Assembly (NCBI GenBank): GCA_008330645.1
Contig: VLTN01000005.1
Coordinates: forward strand, 124,001-188,000
DNA: 64,000 nt
Direction: 5' to 3'
Source of the DNA: Cafeteria roenbergensis
Lineage: Eukaryota > Sar > Bigyra > Bicosoecida > Cafeteriaceae
In this document: one piece after another, positions 21,329-33,317 of the stretch
Position numbering within the stretch: position 1 is the stretch's first letter
How the letters are laid out: each line of letters starts with the position of its first letter
Translations under genes and position numbers: made by a program
The notes under the pieces: generated by a model
What the model saw: the letters and a program-made list of their open reading frames with translations, nothing else
The model's database searches: none
Told to the model about the DNA's origin: nothing

Positions 21329-24274
21329 TCAAGCAGACGAGCCGCCGCCGCCGCGAGCAAGGGCGTTCTGCTCGGAGCACTCGGGCCCGGTGTAGCCGGC
21401 GTAGCAAGAGCACTCGCCGGAGGAGGCGTCGCACACACCGCGGTCGGAGCAGCTGGGGCGGTCGTTGAGGCCGTTGGTGCCGAACTGGATGTAGTACATG
21501 TTGGCGCCGTTGGTGCCGCAGGGCACGCGCTTGTCGAAGTCGTTGCCGTCGTTCCAGCGCAGCAGGATGCGCAGGGCCTGCCAGCGGGCGTCGTCGTCCT
21601 CGAGGTCGCTCACGTAGTCGAGGGCGTCCGGGAGCTTGGTGAAGTTATCGTTCGCCGAGGGCACGGGGTAGCCGGCGCCGTTGTTGTCCATGAAGGAAGA
21701 GTCGCCGGCAAACTTCCAGGCAAAGGTGTCAGGGCTGGAAGACGTGGCCACGATCTTGAGGACGAGGGTCAGAGACTGGTTGACCGCCTCGTTGTCGACG
21801 TAGGCGACGTCGATGCTGTCCACGCCGGTGGACTTGACCACGATGGGGGTCTTGGGGGTGAAGGCCACGAAGGAGGCGTTGGCCTTGAGCTGGAACTGGC
21901 CAGGCGTTGAGGTGTTGGTGAAGGCGATGGTGGGCACTCCAGTCTTGAACTCCTCGGGCACGCGATATCCGTAGATGGCCTTGTTGAGGATGAGGTCATA
22001 GAACGCGCTGCCCGCGTCGGTGATGGCAATCTGCTCGTCGATGAAGGCCACGTGCTCGTTGTTGAGCAGGAGCTCGAAGCGAGCCCAGGCCACCGGGATG
22101 GTCTGGGCCGCGCCGTTCACGGTCACGCGCGTCTTCATGTTGTTGCGCATCTCCACCTTCATGTCGTAGGCGGGAGTCGGGTCGGTGGGACGGTTGAACC
22201 AGATGGGGTCGGCAGAGACGGTGGAACCTCCGTCGTCGAAGGAGCCGACGGGGATGCGGGTGCCGTTCGCGTAGGTGTTCACCTGGCGGATGGAGCGCCA
22301 GAACGCATCGGCGGATTCCAGCACCGAGGTCGGGTTGGAGACGGTGATGGCGGGGATGGGGTCGTAAGTGAGCAGGTAGATGACATTGGGTGGGAACTCG
22401 CCCGGGTTGGTGAAGTCGCTGGACCGGATGTCGGTGGCCGTGGTGGTGCCCGTGCCGTCGCCGCCCTCGAAGTAGAACTGCAGGAGGGCAGCCTCGCGGT
22501 CGAAAGTGCCAGCGTTGTCAAAGACAAAGGCGTCCGTGGCGGAGGAGGTCATCACGTGGGGGATGAGCGCGTCCGAGGCGAGCGGGGTGAAGTTGTCGCC
22601 GTACACGGTGTAGTTGAAGACGTCGGGGTCGTCGCCACCAGTCGAAGCGTCAAGGCGGACATGCACCTTGAAAAGCAGCTTCTTGGAGGGGCCGTCGCCG
22701 ATGGCGGACACGGCCACGTTCTCGAAGGTCTCGAAGCCTCCGAGGCTGGTGTCAACGTCCAGAGCGTTCTTGCAGAGGAAGTTGGGGTGGGCCACGACCT
22801 CCACCGGGGCGACGTCGCCGAGCGCGCTGTTGAAGGTGATGGCCACGCGCCAGAACTTGCTGGTCTCGAGGGCCGAGATGGACACGGACTGGAGGCGGTT
22901 GGAGATGCGCACGCCGTCCACGGTGTAGTCAGCGAGCACGTCGTTGGGGAGGGCCTTGAGCATGGCCTCGACCTCGCTGGCCGTGGCCGTGGACAGGTCA
23001 AAGTAGGGGGTGTTGTACCGGTTGCTGGTGTCCGGGTCGGTGTAGGTGATGGACACAAGCGGGTTGATGGCGGTGCCGCCGAACTTGCAGCGCACGTCCA
23101 CGTGCTGAACCTCGCTGGTCTCCGTGAGGCCCTTGTTGTACTCGGCACGAGTGGTCATAGTGGTGAGGGGGTCGTCACCGCGGGGGCATTCGCGAGAGCC
23201 GCAGTCGAGGCCGGTGAAGCCGGCATCGCACTGGCAGCGCATGTGCTTGGACGCCTCCCAGAGGCGGTACCACTCGATGTCCTTCGGGAGGGTCTCCGCC
23301 ACGGAGCGGCAGATGCCGTGGCCGGAGCAGTCGTTGGGGCACACGGTCCGGTTGCAGGCGGTGCCGCCGAAGCCGGGGAAGCAGCTGCACTGGCCGCTGG
23401 AGCGGTCGCACAGCCCCACGCCGGCGCACTCGGACATGAAGTGGCCCTCGTCCTCGCGGACGGCCATGGTCAGGGTAGCCACCTGATCGGCAGTGCCGTA
23501 CAGCTGGGACGGGTGGCGCTCCCAGAAGCCCTGGGGGCGGAAGTCGGGGTTGAGCGCGGACCCGGTAAGGATGCCCGAGGGCTGCACGGCCGCCGTGTGG
23601 TCGGCGCCACCGCTGTCGAGCTTGTTGTCGTGGGTCAGATCACCCTGGGGGAGGTCGATGAAGGCCGGGGCGAAGGGGCACACGCGCAAGCTGCAGTCGG
23701 CGCCGGTGAAGCCTGCGGGGGAGGGCAACGACGCGGGCGTTGAGCGGGGCGCGGGCTTGTGGTCGGGCCCGTTTCGCGGCGACCATCAGCGCGGCCCGGA
23801 GGCAGGCCGGCCGCCACAAGCCGGCCGTGCGCAGTTCCCGAGGCACGGGGCCTGGCATCGCCGGACCCGGCTGCCGGGGACGGCGAGCGGGCGGGCCGCG
23901 AGCCGGCGGCCGATCCAACGAGCCCGGCAGAGTCGCTCTGGCGCGTTGACGAGGGCGCGGGGAGTCGAGGCCGGCCTGCCGCGAGGCCGGGCGCCTGGCC
24001 GGGTGCTCACCCTCGTAGCACTTGCAGAAGTCGTGGTTCGTGGAGCACTGGCCTGCGGAAGCGGGGGACGGGGCAGCGTGCAGCGAGCCGCGGGCGCGAG
24101 GCGTTGGGAGGCGAGCCGTTGCCTGCGCCCACCGTCGTTGACCAGCGCGTTCCGCGCGCGCGGGCGCGTGCTGCCAGCCGCGGGCTCACCGTTGCCAGAG
24201 CAAGCGTTGGGGCAGTCGGCCGTCACAGCCACGAGGCTGGCGGCCGCCACCATGGCGGCGAGAGCGAGCTTCAT
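21329..24274 (-). CDS. Secreted EGF-repeat protein resembling tubular mastigoneme proteins
   Basis: Three exons keep phase: 24190-24274, 24011-24052 and 21329-23712, for 836 residues. Exon 1 gives a signal peptide (MKLALAAMVAAASLVAVTA) running into a Cys-rich EGF module completed by exon 2 (CPNACSGNG/QCSTNHDFCKCYEG). Further EGF modules follow in exon 3 (CAGVGLCDRSSGQCSCFPGF, CPNDCSGHGICRS, CQCDAGFTGLDCGSRECPRG ending GDDPLT). A long Cys-poor region of beta-rich sequence comes next, then a last EGF module near the C-terminus (CSDRGVCDASSGECSCYAGY). This layout of EGF modules around a large domain resembles Ocm1/Sig-type proteins of stramenopile flagellar hairs. That role is inference; a general adhesion or matrix protein is the alternative. 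No transmembrane segment is seen. Confidence 0.75.
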
Positions 24275-25342
24275 GGTTCTCAGCTCCGCTGAGCGAGGTG
24301 GCGTCTCTTGCCGTTTTCGCTTGGCTTGCGTTTGCAGGGCGGCTCTGCACGCCCGGCAGAGCGCCAGTCTGTTGGGGAGCTGATTGGCAGCAGCGCCGCC
24401 GCGACTCAACGCCAAGACCGCCCGCGCGGGACAAGGGGAGAAAGGAAGGGGGGAGAGGGGGCTCCTTTGCGCGACGCGCTCGCTGCCGCGGCCCCGTGCA
24501 GGGCCGCAGCCAGCCAGGCGATGGTGGGTCCTCTTCGACGCTCACTGCAACCGCGCCCCTTTGCTCGCTGCAAACAAGTGTCGGTAAGGACGCCCAGTAC
24601 GGCCGCGAGCCGTTTTTCCCGGCACGTTGCGCTGCCCAGATTGTTTCGTGGGGTTGGGCGCGGCATGTTGTCCTGACTTGAGTGGTGGTATCGCTTGTAA
24701 CCATAACCCTGGCAAGGGCATTTTCGAGCATGCAACGTTGCCCGCAACTCGGCCAAGTGGCTCGGATCGGTGTGGCGCATGCTGAATCGATCCTTCCCAA
24801 GACACGGAACCAGGTATGCCAGTCGAGCTCGGCGGCCGAGCGCCCTCATCGCCGCCCTGACAATAGATCGCGATTGAGCAAACTTCCTACTGAACGGCAG
24901 ACGGGACGCCGAACCTCGCACCCCTGGCTCGCAGGCCCGGGTATCCACTGCACCACTTTCATCGCCTGCGACTGCTGCTGCGGCCGTTCCTGCTCACAAG
25001 CTTGGGTTGTCACTGGCGTGACGCCTCGGATGCCAAAAACGCCCCAACAAAAATTGTGACGATCTGAATTGTTCAGACGCGGAGCGCCTCGAGAAGGAGC
25101 GCTTGCGCCACGGCCCTCGGTATCTGCTTGGCTGGGTCGCACACTCGAACGCTCGGTGGATCCGGAGGTAGGGGGGTTGGGCCTGCCCGCTCGCGCTGTC
25201 GTTGGCGACGAGCATCGTTGCCCCCCAACCGTTGCCAAAGCAGAGCCAGGAACCGTCGACGAGGCTGCCGCCAAGCCGGAACACCCGGCGCGAGCGGCTT
25301 CGGACACCCCCCCCCCGAGCGGCCAGCGGCGCGGCCGGGGCC
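24275..25342. other. Long divergent intergenic region
   Basis: About 1.07 kb between the divergent starts of the mastigoneme-like gene and the Slo-type channel. It is somewhat less GC-rich than its surroundings around 24,680-25,060 and should hold both promoters. I found no convincing gene; a tRNA-like stretch on the minus strand around 24,905-24,975 does not fold properly. Confidence 0.4.
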
Positions 25343-28300
25343 ATGTCCAACACAAGCGTCATTCCGGATGGCTTGGCGTGCCGGACCAACTTTGGAGCCG
25401 GGCGCGCCTGCGTGGTGTGTGAGTCGCTTGTTGCCGCGCTCGCCACCCGTGGCAGCTTGAGTTGCCTCGCGCTCCCGCTCGCGACGCGCGCGCGGCTCGC
25501 CGCGCCCCGGTGCCGGCCTTCGCAGCATGGGACTTCGTGTGGCCGATGCTGTGGATCAGCGCCGTCGTGTGGGGGCTGATGCTGGCCGTGGCGTATATCG
25601 CGGAGCGTTGCCGCGCAGCTTGCCTGTGCCGCCGCGGCCGCATCAGGCGCCGGGCGGGCTCTTGGCTCCAGGGCAGGCAATGCTGCACCAACGTCTCTTC
25701 TCTGGAGGCTTGGCTGCTGCTGCGCATCTGGCTGCAAATCCTGCCCTCCATGTTCGAGTTTGTCATCTGGGCCGTGCGGGCCTCGCTGCGGCGCTCGGAC
25801 GAGTGGACGGTTGTGGCCTCGCTGACGATCAACAGCATTGCGATGGTGCTCACTCTGGTGCGCATCGCCGACTCGAGCAGCCCGTCGAACGCAACAGCCA
25901 ACTGGTGGACGGGAATCGACGTGCTGGCCCTCGTCTCGACGATTGTTGCCACAACGGAGACGTGCCAGTGGCCCGACTCCGGGTCGACGGAGGGCCTGAC
26001 CGGGGTGCGGTGCGAGGCATTCGCGACGGGCGTGGTCGCGCGCACCTGGTTCACTTTCGGCTTCCTCAAGAGCCTCTACGCCAGGCAGGCCTTCGCGGTG
26101 GCTGAGCAGCTCGTGCTCGGCGGGAAGACGCTGGCAGACATCAAGGCCGCGCAGGCCGACCTGCTGGACGACGATCCCGCCGCAGCGACGTCCCTCTCCG
26201 AGGCAGCGGGCTCCAACACCCGCAAGGAGCGGGCGGCCAGGCGTGCGGTTGCCATCGCCCAGGCCGGGGCGAGGCCCGACGGCGCCCCACAGACCGACAG
26301 AAAACTGCACCTGGCGCCGCACAGGCGAGACCCCTGCGACAAGAGCCAGGATTCGGGCTTGGATACCGCGCACCCGCGCCAGACGAGATCCACGACCAAC
26401 AAGGACTCCGGCCTGCCCTCGAGCAGCGTGGACGCGCCCCCGCAGCCCTCCTCGAACCGGCGGAACCCCGCTTACGAGCACATGATCCGCCAGTACGGCT
26501 CGGGCTGGGACGCCCGCGCCGCGCAGTTGGTGCAGAGCTCCGCCTGGGCCGTGGTAGACCTCTCCCTCCGCGGCGCCGCCGTCATTTTCGTGCTCGCGTG
26601 CACCTTCTACGTGCTCGAGCTCATCGGCGACCCCGGGCCGTGGTGGCAGGCGGAGAGCGGGTTTTGGTACATGTTCCAATGTGACGATGGAACGGTGACT
26701 GGCACGCCCTCGCCCTTTTGCTCGAGCGAGGTCCTTGCCCCGTTTTCTGCCATCTACTTCGTCCTGGTGTCCATGACGACCGTAAGCAGCACGGCGACCA
26801 GCGCAGGGGGGCGCCGCCTGCCGCGCGCATTGCGCTCGCCCGGCCGGCCTCTGCCCGTTCCTTGGCCCCTGCTGCGCTCGTTCGCCTCGGGGTGGAGGGC
26901 GCGGGTGAGCTGTCGCCACATCGCTGCCTCCGTTGTTTGCTCGCGGCGACGGGTCGCGCTCGCAGGTTGGATACGGCGACTTTAGCCCCTCGGGCTCGGT
27001 GTCGCGGCTCTTCCTCATATTCGTCCTCATCCTTGGCCTGGCCGCCTTTGCCAACCAGACCTCGCAGTTTCTCGAGCTGGTGGCCCAGGAGAAGCGGCAG
27101 CCCAAGTCGATTCGCCGCGCCCTCGGCAGGGGTGCCCGGTTCGGCCACGTCCTCGTCATCGGCGACCCTTCCAGAACCCAGGTCCAGGCCTTTCTTAGAG
27201 AGTTTTTCCACGCCGACCACGCCCCGCAGTGCGAGCGCCCGGTGGTGTTTCTGCTGCACCGGCCCTCCCCCGACGTTCGCGAGCTGCTCGAGGACCCGCA
27301 GCCGTCCTGGAGCGCCCGCACCATCCTGCTGGACGGCTCACCGGCGCGCGACGCCGATCTGTACCGCGCCGCTGCCGAAAAGGCCTCAGCCATCGTCGTG
27401 CTGCCCCGCCGGGGGCGCGCTGGCGGGAGGGGCGAAGACCGCTCCAACCTGCTGCGCGTGCTGCGTATCAAGCGGTACATCGCTCAAATCTCCGCCCACG
27501 AGCGCGCAGACAGCGGCCCTCGCAGCTGCCTGACTGGCGCGCTGGCTTGCTTGGTGTCCACGTGCCAGCGGTGCGGGGGCACGGGCACCTCCGACGGGCT
27601 CGACGACCCTCTGGAGGAGGACGCCGCGTCCACGGCCAGCGGGGCCGGCAGGCCCACGCGCGTTGTTCAGGCGATGCCCCGCTTCCTCGTGGCGGTGCAA
27701 GCGGCCGAGAGCCGCAAGTTCGCTGCGGCCTGCGGCCTCCACGAGGTCGTGGCGCGCGACTCGCTCGACTACAGCCTGCTGGGGCAGAGCACGGTGACGC
27801 CGGCGGTCTCGACGCTCATCTCCAACCTCGTTCGCTCCTCGGACAGCGGCCTGCTGCACCAGGACCAGGCGTGGTCGGTGGAGTTCAAGACGGGGGCGGA
27901 GTGCGAAGTTTACACGGTCGGGGTGGACGCTCGCCTCGCCGGGCTCACTGTGGGGCGGGTTGGGTTGGCGCTGGCAAGGCGCACGGACGGCGCGGTCCAC
28001 GTGCTCGGCTGCACCGTGGCCGACGCGCGGTACCTAGGGCACACCCAGCTCATGGAGCGCGCTGTTGCCGCGGTGGTCGGTGAGACTGACGACGGGGGCG
28101 CCCCGGCAGAACGAGCCCGCACCGCCTTCGGGGAGCGGCCTGGGGCTCGCAGCCGCGCGCAGGCCTCCCGCGCTGCCAACGTGGCCGCGCTCAACTCGAC
28201 AGCGGGCATGGTGCACAGCCGCCTGCTGCTGGGACTGCCGTCGGTGGTGCTCGCTGCCGGCTGCCGCCTCGTCGTGCTCACCGACAGCCTGGTCACCGCC

Positions 28301-31300
28301 AAGTCGTCGGTCGACTCGATATCCGACGTGCTCGAGGACGAGGCCAAGTGGGTGCGGCACGAGCGCGCAGCGCTGCGGGAGCGAGCCCGTGCCGCGCGCG
28401 CGGCGTCTCAGCGGCCAGCCGGAGCGGACCTGGCAGCGGCGGCTGCCGGCGCTGCCTCCCCGGCGGGCTCTGGTGCCGGTGCGGGTGGCGGAGGTGCTGC
28501 TGCTGCCGCGGTGTCGCCGGAAGGCGGCCCAGCGTCGCGGGACAGCAGCCCTGAGGCGGGCAGAGGCGCCCAGTTTGCCGGCCCGCCGATTTCGCTGGTC
28601 GGCTCGGCTGACGGGGCCTCCGGCTTCGCCGCCCGCCGCCCGGCTCCCGGGCTCAGCCGCGCGGAGTCGACCAGCGCCGTGGTTCGCCGCCACCGCGACG
28701 CCTCGTCCGACGCGGAGCTGGGGCTGGCGAGCGGTGGCGAGCAGCCCTGTCCTGCGCGAGCCCTCAGCGAAGGCCGGGCCGACGACGTCGACAGCGACTC
28801 CTCGTGCAGCGACCTGTCCGCCCCGAGCATGGCGCTGCTGGATGGGGAGGCCATCGGCGACGAGGCCCTGGTGCTGGGCGGCGTGGTGTCGGCGGCAGGG
28901 CCAGGCGACGCTGCCAGCGACGGCTCGCAGTGCAGCAACGCGTCACTGGAGCGGTTTGTGGCGGGCGTCTCCATGGACCCTCTCGAATGTATGGAGCACC
29001 TCAACATTCGGCCCAGCTCCAGCGTCGCCGCCGCCAGCGTGCCTGCGGGCGACCATGGGGCGAGGCACGCCGGTGCCGGCGGAGTGCTGGGCGACCTGCC
29101 CGACGAGGACGGAAGTGACCGGGATGACGAGCAGGGGAGCGGGGACGGCGGCCAGGGCGACGACGACGACGACGACGACGCTGGCTTTGGCAGCGCTGGG
29201 GACAGGGACAGCCGCCAGGGCTCGCTCGGGATGGGCGCTGGAACGGACGAGGAGGGCGATGCCGACGGCGCAGACTCGCCGGCAGCAGGCAGCGCCCCTG
29301 CGGCGGCAGCCCGCGCAGCAGGGCAGTCGGGCGAGGCGCTCGCTGGCAAGGTGGCCCCGCCGGCGATTCCGTCTGCCACCGTGGCAAGGCCAGGCGCGGG
29401 GGCGGGGGCGGTGCCCGGCTCAGGGACGGGAGGCCGGGCTCGCTCCACCTCCACCAGCGCCGACGTCGCTGCGGCGGCTGCCGCGGCGGCGGCCGCGGGA
29501 GCTGTGGGCGCAACGCCCACCGTGAACCCCGCCGCTGCCGCCGCCGGCATCTCCCCTAGCGGGGCGGCAGTTGCCGCAAGAAACGCCGCGGCCGCCGGCG
29601 CCGCCGCTGCGAGTCCCCAGCCAGAGATGTCCCGATCCCAGACGCAGCCCCTGCGCGGCAAGAACGCCTCCCGCCCGCCGTCGTCCGGCGGCCGCGACGC
29701 CTCCACCGCGGCGCCCGGCCTGCCTACGAGCAGGCGCCGCGACGACAAGGTCATGCGAAACCTCATCATGGACCTCACCCGGTACCGCCTCACCGCCAAC
29801 CCCGCCACCAACGAGCGGGAGCTGGAGCCGCCCGCGCAGCTCCTCGGGCGCGGGGGGCACGTCGTGGTGCTGTGCCCGCCGTCCGTGGACTGGCTCCAGC
29901 TCATTCACGTGCTGCGACCGCTGCGCCGCTCGCGCAGGCTGCCGGGAATCGTGATCCTTCACCCGACGCGGCCGTCGCGTCGCGAGTGGGCGCGGCTCCA
30001 GGTTCGCGCAGCGGCCCGCAACGCGGCAGCAGCGAGCAACCACAGGCGGCGCGTCCTCGGCTGGCGCGCTCTGCCAGCGCGCGGTGCCGGCGGCGGCAGC
30101 GCCGTGCTCCCGAGAGCGATCCAGCAGCCCAAGGTGGAGGGCGCCATGTCCCCTGCGTCTGCCGCCGCGTCGGCGGAAGCGGCCGCCAGCTTCGAGCGAC
30201 TGGCCCACGACATGGCGAACACGGTCACGCGGTCCACCCCCGTGTACCTGGTGGTGGGCAGCCCGGAGGACAGCATGGACCTCGGGCGAGCCGGCGTGCA
30301 GACGGCAGCCAGGGTGCTGGTGCTGTCGGGCCGCTCCGAGGCTGTGCCAGGGGGCGACCCGCGCAGCTCGGCCCGCCGGTCCTCCTCCGACCAGGACATC
30401 GTGCACGACGCCCTCACCGTCTTCACGGCGCAGTCGATCCGCTCCACCCTGCTGCAGCGCTCGCCGCCCATCGTCATGGAGCTGCGGCAGCCCCTCCACC
30501 TCGAGCTCGTCGTGGCCATGACTGCGAGCGTCAACGCCGCCTGCCACGTGGCGAGGGTGGCCGACTCCAAGCGGCGGCGCCGGGGCGGCGCGGGCCCTGC
30601 AGCCCAGTCCCCTGCGGCTGTGGTGGGTGCCCGTCTGCCGCCCCGCAGCCTGACGCTGTCGAAGATGTCGCCGCTCGTGCGCGCCCTTGCCACGGGGGAC
30701 TTCCAGCGCAGGCAGGCCGTGCTCGCGCAGCAGGCCGCTCGCTCGCGGGGGCTGCTCCAAGAGGACAGCGAGACGTCGGACGACGACGAGGAGGACGACG
30801 AGGACGAGGAGAACGCCGTGTTCGCCCTCCCGGACATGGCCGACGGCTCGGTGTACGCGTCCACTATGCTCGAGGGCCTCATGGCCAAGTCCTTCTTCGA
30901 CATCACGGTCATGCCGATCATCTACGAGCTTGTGTGCGGCAGGGGGGCGCGGTTTCACCTCACGGGCGTTCCGCTGGACCCGTCCGTCGTACGCAGCCAC
31001 ATCCGCCGCTTCCGCGCCACGCCCCACTCCAGCCTGCCGGCCTGGCTGGCCGAGTCGCCGACCCCCGACATGGCTCTGCCGCACGACCCGCTCAGGTACG
31101 GCGAGATGTACGAGTACCTGCAAAGCTTTGGCCTGCTCCCCGTGGCCATCTTCAGGCACGGCCGTCTCGCTTCCGGGCTGGGCAGCGCCAACGGGCGCCG
31201 GCAGCGCACGCCCGGCGCGCCGGGGGCCCAAACTCCGGGCTCAGGGTTCGGCGCGGGCGGCGGCGCCAAGGGCCACAACGCGGCTGGCTCCTCCGCGTTC

Positions 31301-31690
31301 AGCGGCGCTGCCGACTCCTCCGGGATGGCCTTCCTGACGGGCCTGGACATGTTCCGTGCGGAGCGCGAGGAGGCGGAGGCTGGCCCCGAGGACCTGCCGA
31401 TGCGCCCGTACGTGTACTCGGCCCCGCCGCTCGAGTGCACGCTCTCGCACGACGACTGCGTCTTCGTGCTCTCGCAGCCGGCGCTCAACGCATCGCCGCT
31501 CTTCGCCGCGCTCACAACGATCCAGAGGGCCTTCCGCGTGGGGCTCGTCTTCAAGCGCGCTCGGGAGCGGGAACGCGCCAACCGGCGAGCGCGCAGCCGC
31601 CTCATGCAGCGGCGCCGCTCGGCTGGCTTCGGAGCTGCCACAGGCATCCCGGCCCCGCCTTCGCGCGCCAGCCGGCCACCTCGCGCCTAG
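25343..31690 (+). CDS. Slo/BK-type potassium channel subunit with two RCK domains
   Basis: Three exons keep phase: 25343-25418, 25526-26781 and 26966-31690, for 2,018 residues. Exon 2 holds the voltage-sensor-like helices (WDFVWPMLWISAVVWGLML, AWLLLRIWLQILPSMFEFVI, VVASLTINSIAMVLTLVRIA) and S5 (AAVIFVLACTFYVLELIG). The selectivity filter is made across the second intron: SMTT then VGYGDFSP, followed by S6 (RLFLIFVLILGLAAFANQ). RCK1 starts at FGHVLVIGDPSRTQ and contains VAVQAAESRKFAAACG and YSLLGQSTVTPAVSTLI. RCK2 starts near LLGRGGHVVVLCPPS and includes STPVYLVVGSPEDS and YASTMLEGLMAKSFFDI. Between them lie about 500 disordered Ala/Ser/Asp-rich residues, making it nearly twice the usual BK length. 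A K+-selective, ligand-gated channel is expected; the Ca2+ site cannot be judged. Confidence 0.88.
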
Positions 31691-32212
31691 AGCGGGTCGA
31701 GCAACTGCGCCAGTCGCCCCTTCCCGACTGCGGGGGCAAATGCAGCCGGCACCGAGCTTCGTTCCCGGATGCCCGCTTGCCCTGTCCTCGTGGCAGCCGC
31801 CCACGCCCGTGGCTTGTCCCTGGCAAGGTCAGTGCCCGCGGCGAGCTCAACGGGTGCGCCCCCCCCCCCCCCCCTTTCCTGCTCTCGCACGAGCGGCGAT
31901 TCTGCTGTGTGGCCTGCGTGGCTCCCCTTCCTGCGCCTGGCCGCATCGGCCGCGGGTGACGGTGCGGCGGGGGGCGGATTGCGGGGCTTGTGACCAATCC
32001 ATGCTTTCAATCAAGGCAGCCAGCCGCTGGCGCGCAAGGCTGCAGCCACGCGGCGAACTATCTCACTCGCACACGGCACCCGCACGCGTTGCCCTTCGGC
32101 CTGCTGCTCTGACAACCCAGGGGGGGGACCCGCTGCTTCTCTTGGGCGTTGCACCGAGTGCCTTCTGGGCCAGATTCGCAGCCTGACTGGCCCTCTCTGG
32201 CGGCCGGTCCCC
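31691..32212. other. Convergent intergenic spacer with poly-C run
   Basis: About 520 bp between the ends of the channel gene and the small hypothetical gene. It contains a run of 16 C at 31859-31874. Nothing else is recognised. Confidence 0.4.
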
Positions 32213-32974
32213 TCAGCTGCGGCGGGATCCAGATGCCGCGACTCGAGCTCTTGCCTCCTGAGCCCACGCCACCACGTAAGCGGGATCCAGCGCGGCCGCG
32301 TCCACGATGGCTCGCTCGTCCCACTTGCCACTGACGTGCCAGCTGGCGGACACGCCGGTCGCAGTCAGTGGGGCATCCCTGGTGGGGAGACGCGGCCAAG
32401 GAGTCGACGAGCTCAGCGGAAGTGCCAGCGCGAGGCGCTGCCGCGACGGCGCCGTGCGCCGGCCGGCGGCCGCACCGTCAGCCGTGTCGCAACTGCGGCT
32501 GCTCCGAACCCCGCCCTGGCGCCGTCGCCTAGACTGGGCACCCTCTGTAGCGCCAGAAGGGCATTTGCGCGGCCCAAGCTGCTGCATCGAGGCGGACTCG
32601 AGCTCCAGCTGGCGCCGGCGCAGCTCGGCCAGCTCCGCGTTGACGCGCTGCATCTCGGCCACGTCGTCTGGGACCGGCTGGGCCGGCCTGGCAGACTTCC
32701 GCACCAGCATGACGGCACTTTCGCGAACCCTACGCATCGACCCGGGGTGAGGCGGCCTTGGCGGCGGCTGGCTGGGCCGGGGCCGCGGAGTCGCGCGAGC
32801 CACCACTCGGTCGCGGGACGCGCTTGGAGCCAAGTAGACCTGCATGGCGTCCAGCGCGGAACCGGGCAAGCCGCGGGTGCGATGGGAAGCGCAACGCTTG
32901 CGTGCGGCTGGCTCTTCCCGGGCGGAGGCGCGCGCGGCGCTCACCTTGAGGGATGTGTCCATGCCGCTCGACAT
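32213..32974 (-). CDS. Hypothetical basic protein
   Basis: Two exons keep phase: 32945-32974 (MSSGMDTSLK) and 32213-32839, giving 218 residues. The intron has a GTGAGC donor and an ATGCAG acceptor. The protein starts with a Pro/Arg-rich basic stretch. A short helical segment rich in Glu, Leu and Arg follows (VAEMQRVNAELAELRRRQLE), likely a coiled coil. Then comes an Arg/Ser-rich disordered region and a more folded-looking C-terminus (VSASWHVSGKWDERAIVDAA). No known domain is recognised. The small size and weak signal leave a real chance that the model is wrong, but the in-phase splice and the coiled-coil segment favour a gene. Confidence 0.45.
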   Translation of the reverse strand: MSSGMDTSLKVSAARASAREEPAARKRCASHRTRGLPGSALDAMQVYLAPSASRDRVVARATPRPRPSQPPPRPPHPGSMRRVRESAVMLVRKSARPAQPVPDDVAEMQRVNAELAELRRRQLELESASMQQLGPRKCPSGATEGAQSRRRRQGGVRSSRSCDTADGAAAGRRTAPSRQRLALALPLSSSTPWPRLPTRDAPLTATGVSASWHVSGKWDERAIVDAAALDPAYVVAWAQEARARVAASGSRRS

Positions 32975-33317
32975 GCTCAGCCTCGGGCGGTGCGCGTCTG
33001 AGGTGCGCAGTGAGGACCAGACGAAATGCGGCCAAGTTGCGGGCTGGTCTGGGGGCGGCGACGGATGCGAGTTCGTCCTCTGGCGGGGTGGGCCGCGGGG
33101 GTTGCAATGGAGCGCGCGAACTGCGCGCTCGTGGTGGTTTCCGACCGGCAGAGCCGCTGGCGGTGCACAGCAACTTGCTGCTGCTGCGCTGCCGCACTCT
33201 CCCGGGCCGGTCTGGCGGGGCCCCAAGGCGCCGGAGCTCGGCCAGCGCTTGCGTGCAGACTTGCCGTTGCTGCGCTGCTTGCTCGCCCCAGCCGTCGCAG
33301 CCGGCGCTCGTCGAAGC
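32975..33317. other. Divergent intergenic region
   Basis: Gap of 343 bp between the starts of the hypothetical gene (-) and the GT17-like gene (+). It probably holds both promoters; no motif stands out. Confidence 0.35.

Noticed and set aside
24905-24975. tRNA-like stretch on the minus strand (GGTTCG core, GTGGTGCAGTGGATA)
   Set aside because: The T-arm and anticodon stems do not pair at the required positions, although a 7-bp outer stem can be drawn. No sound cloverleaf forms.
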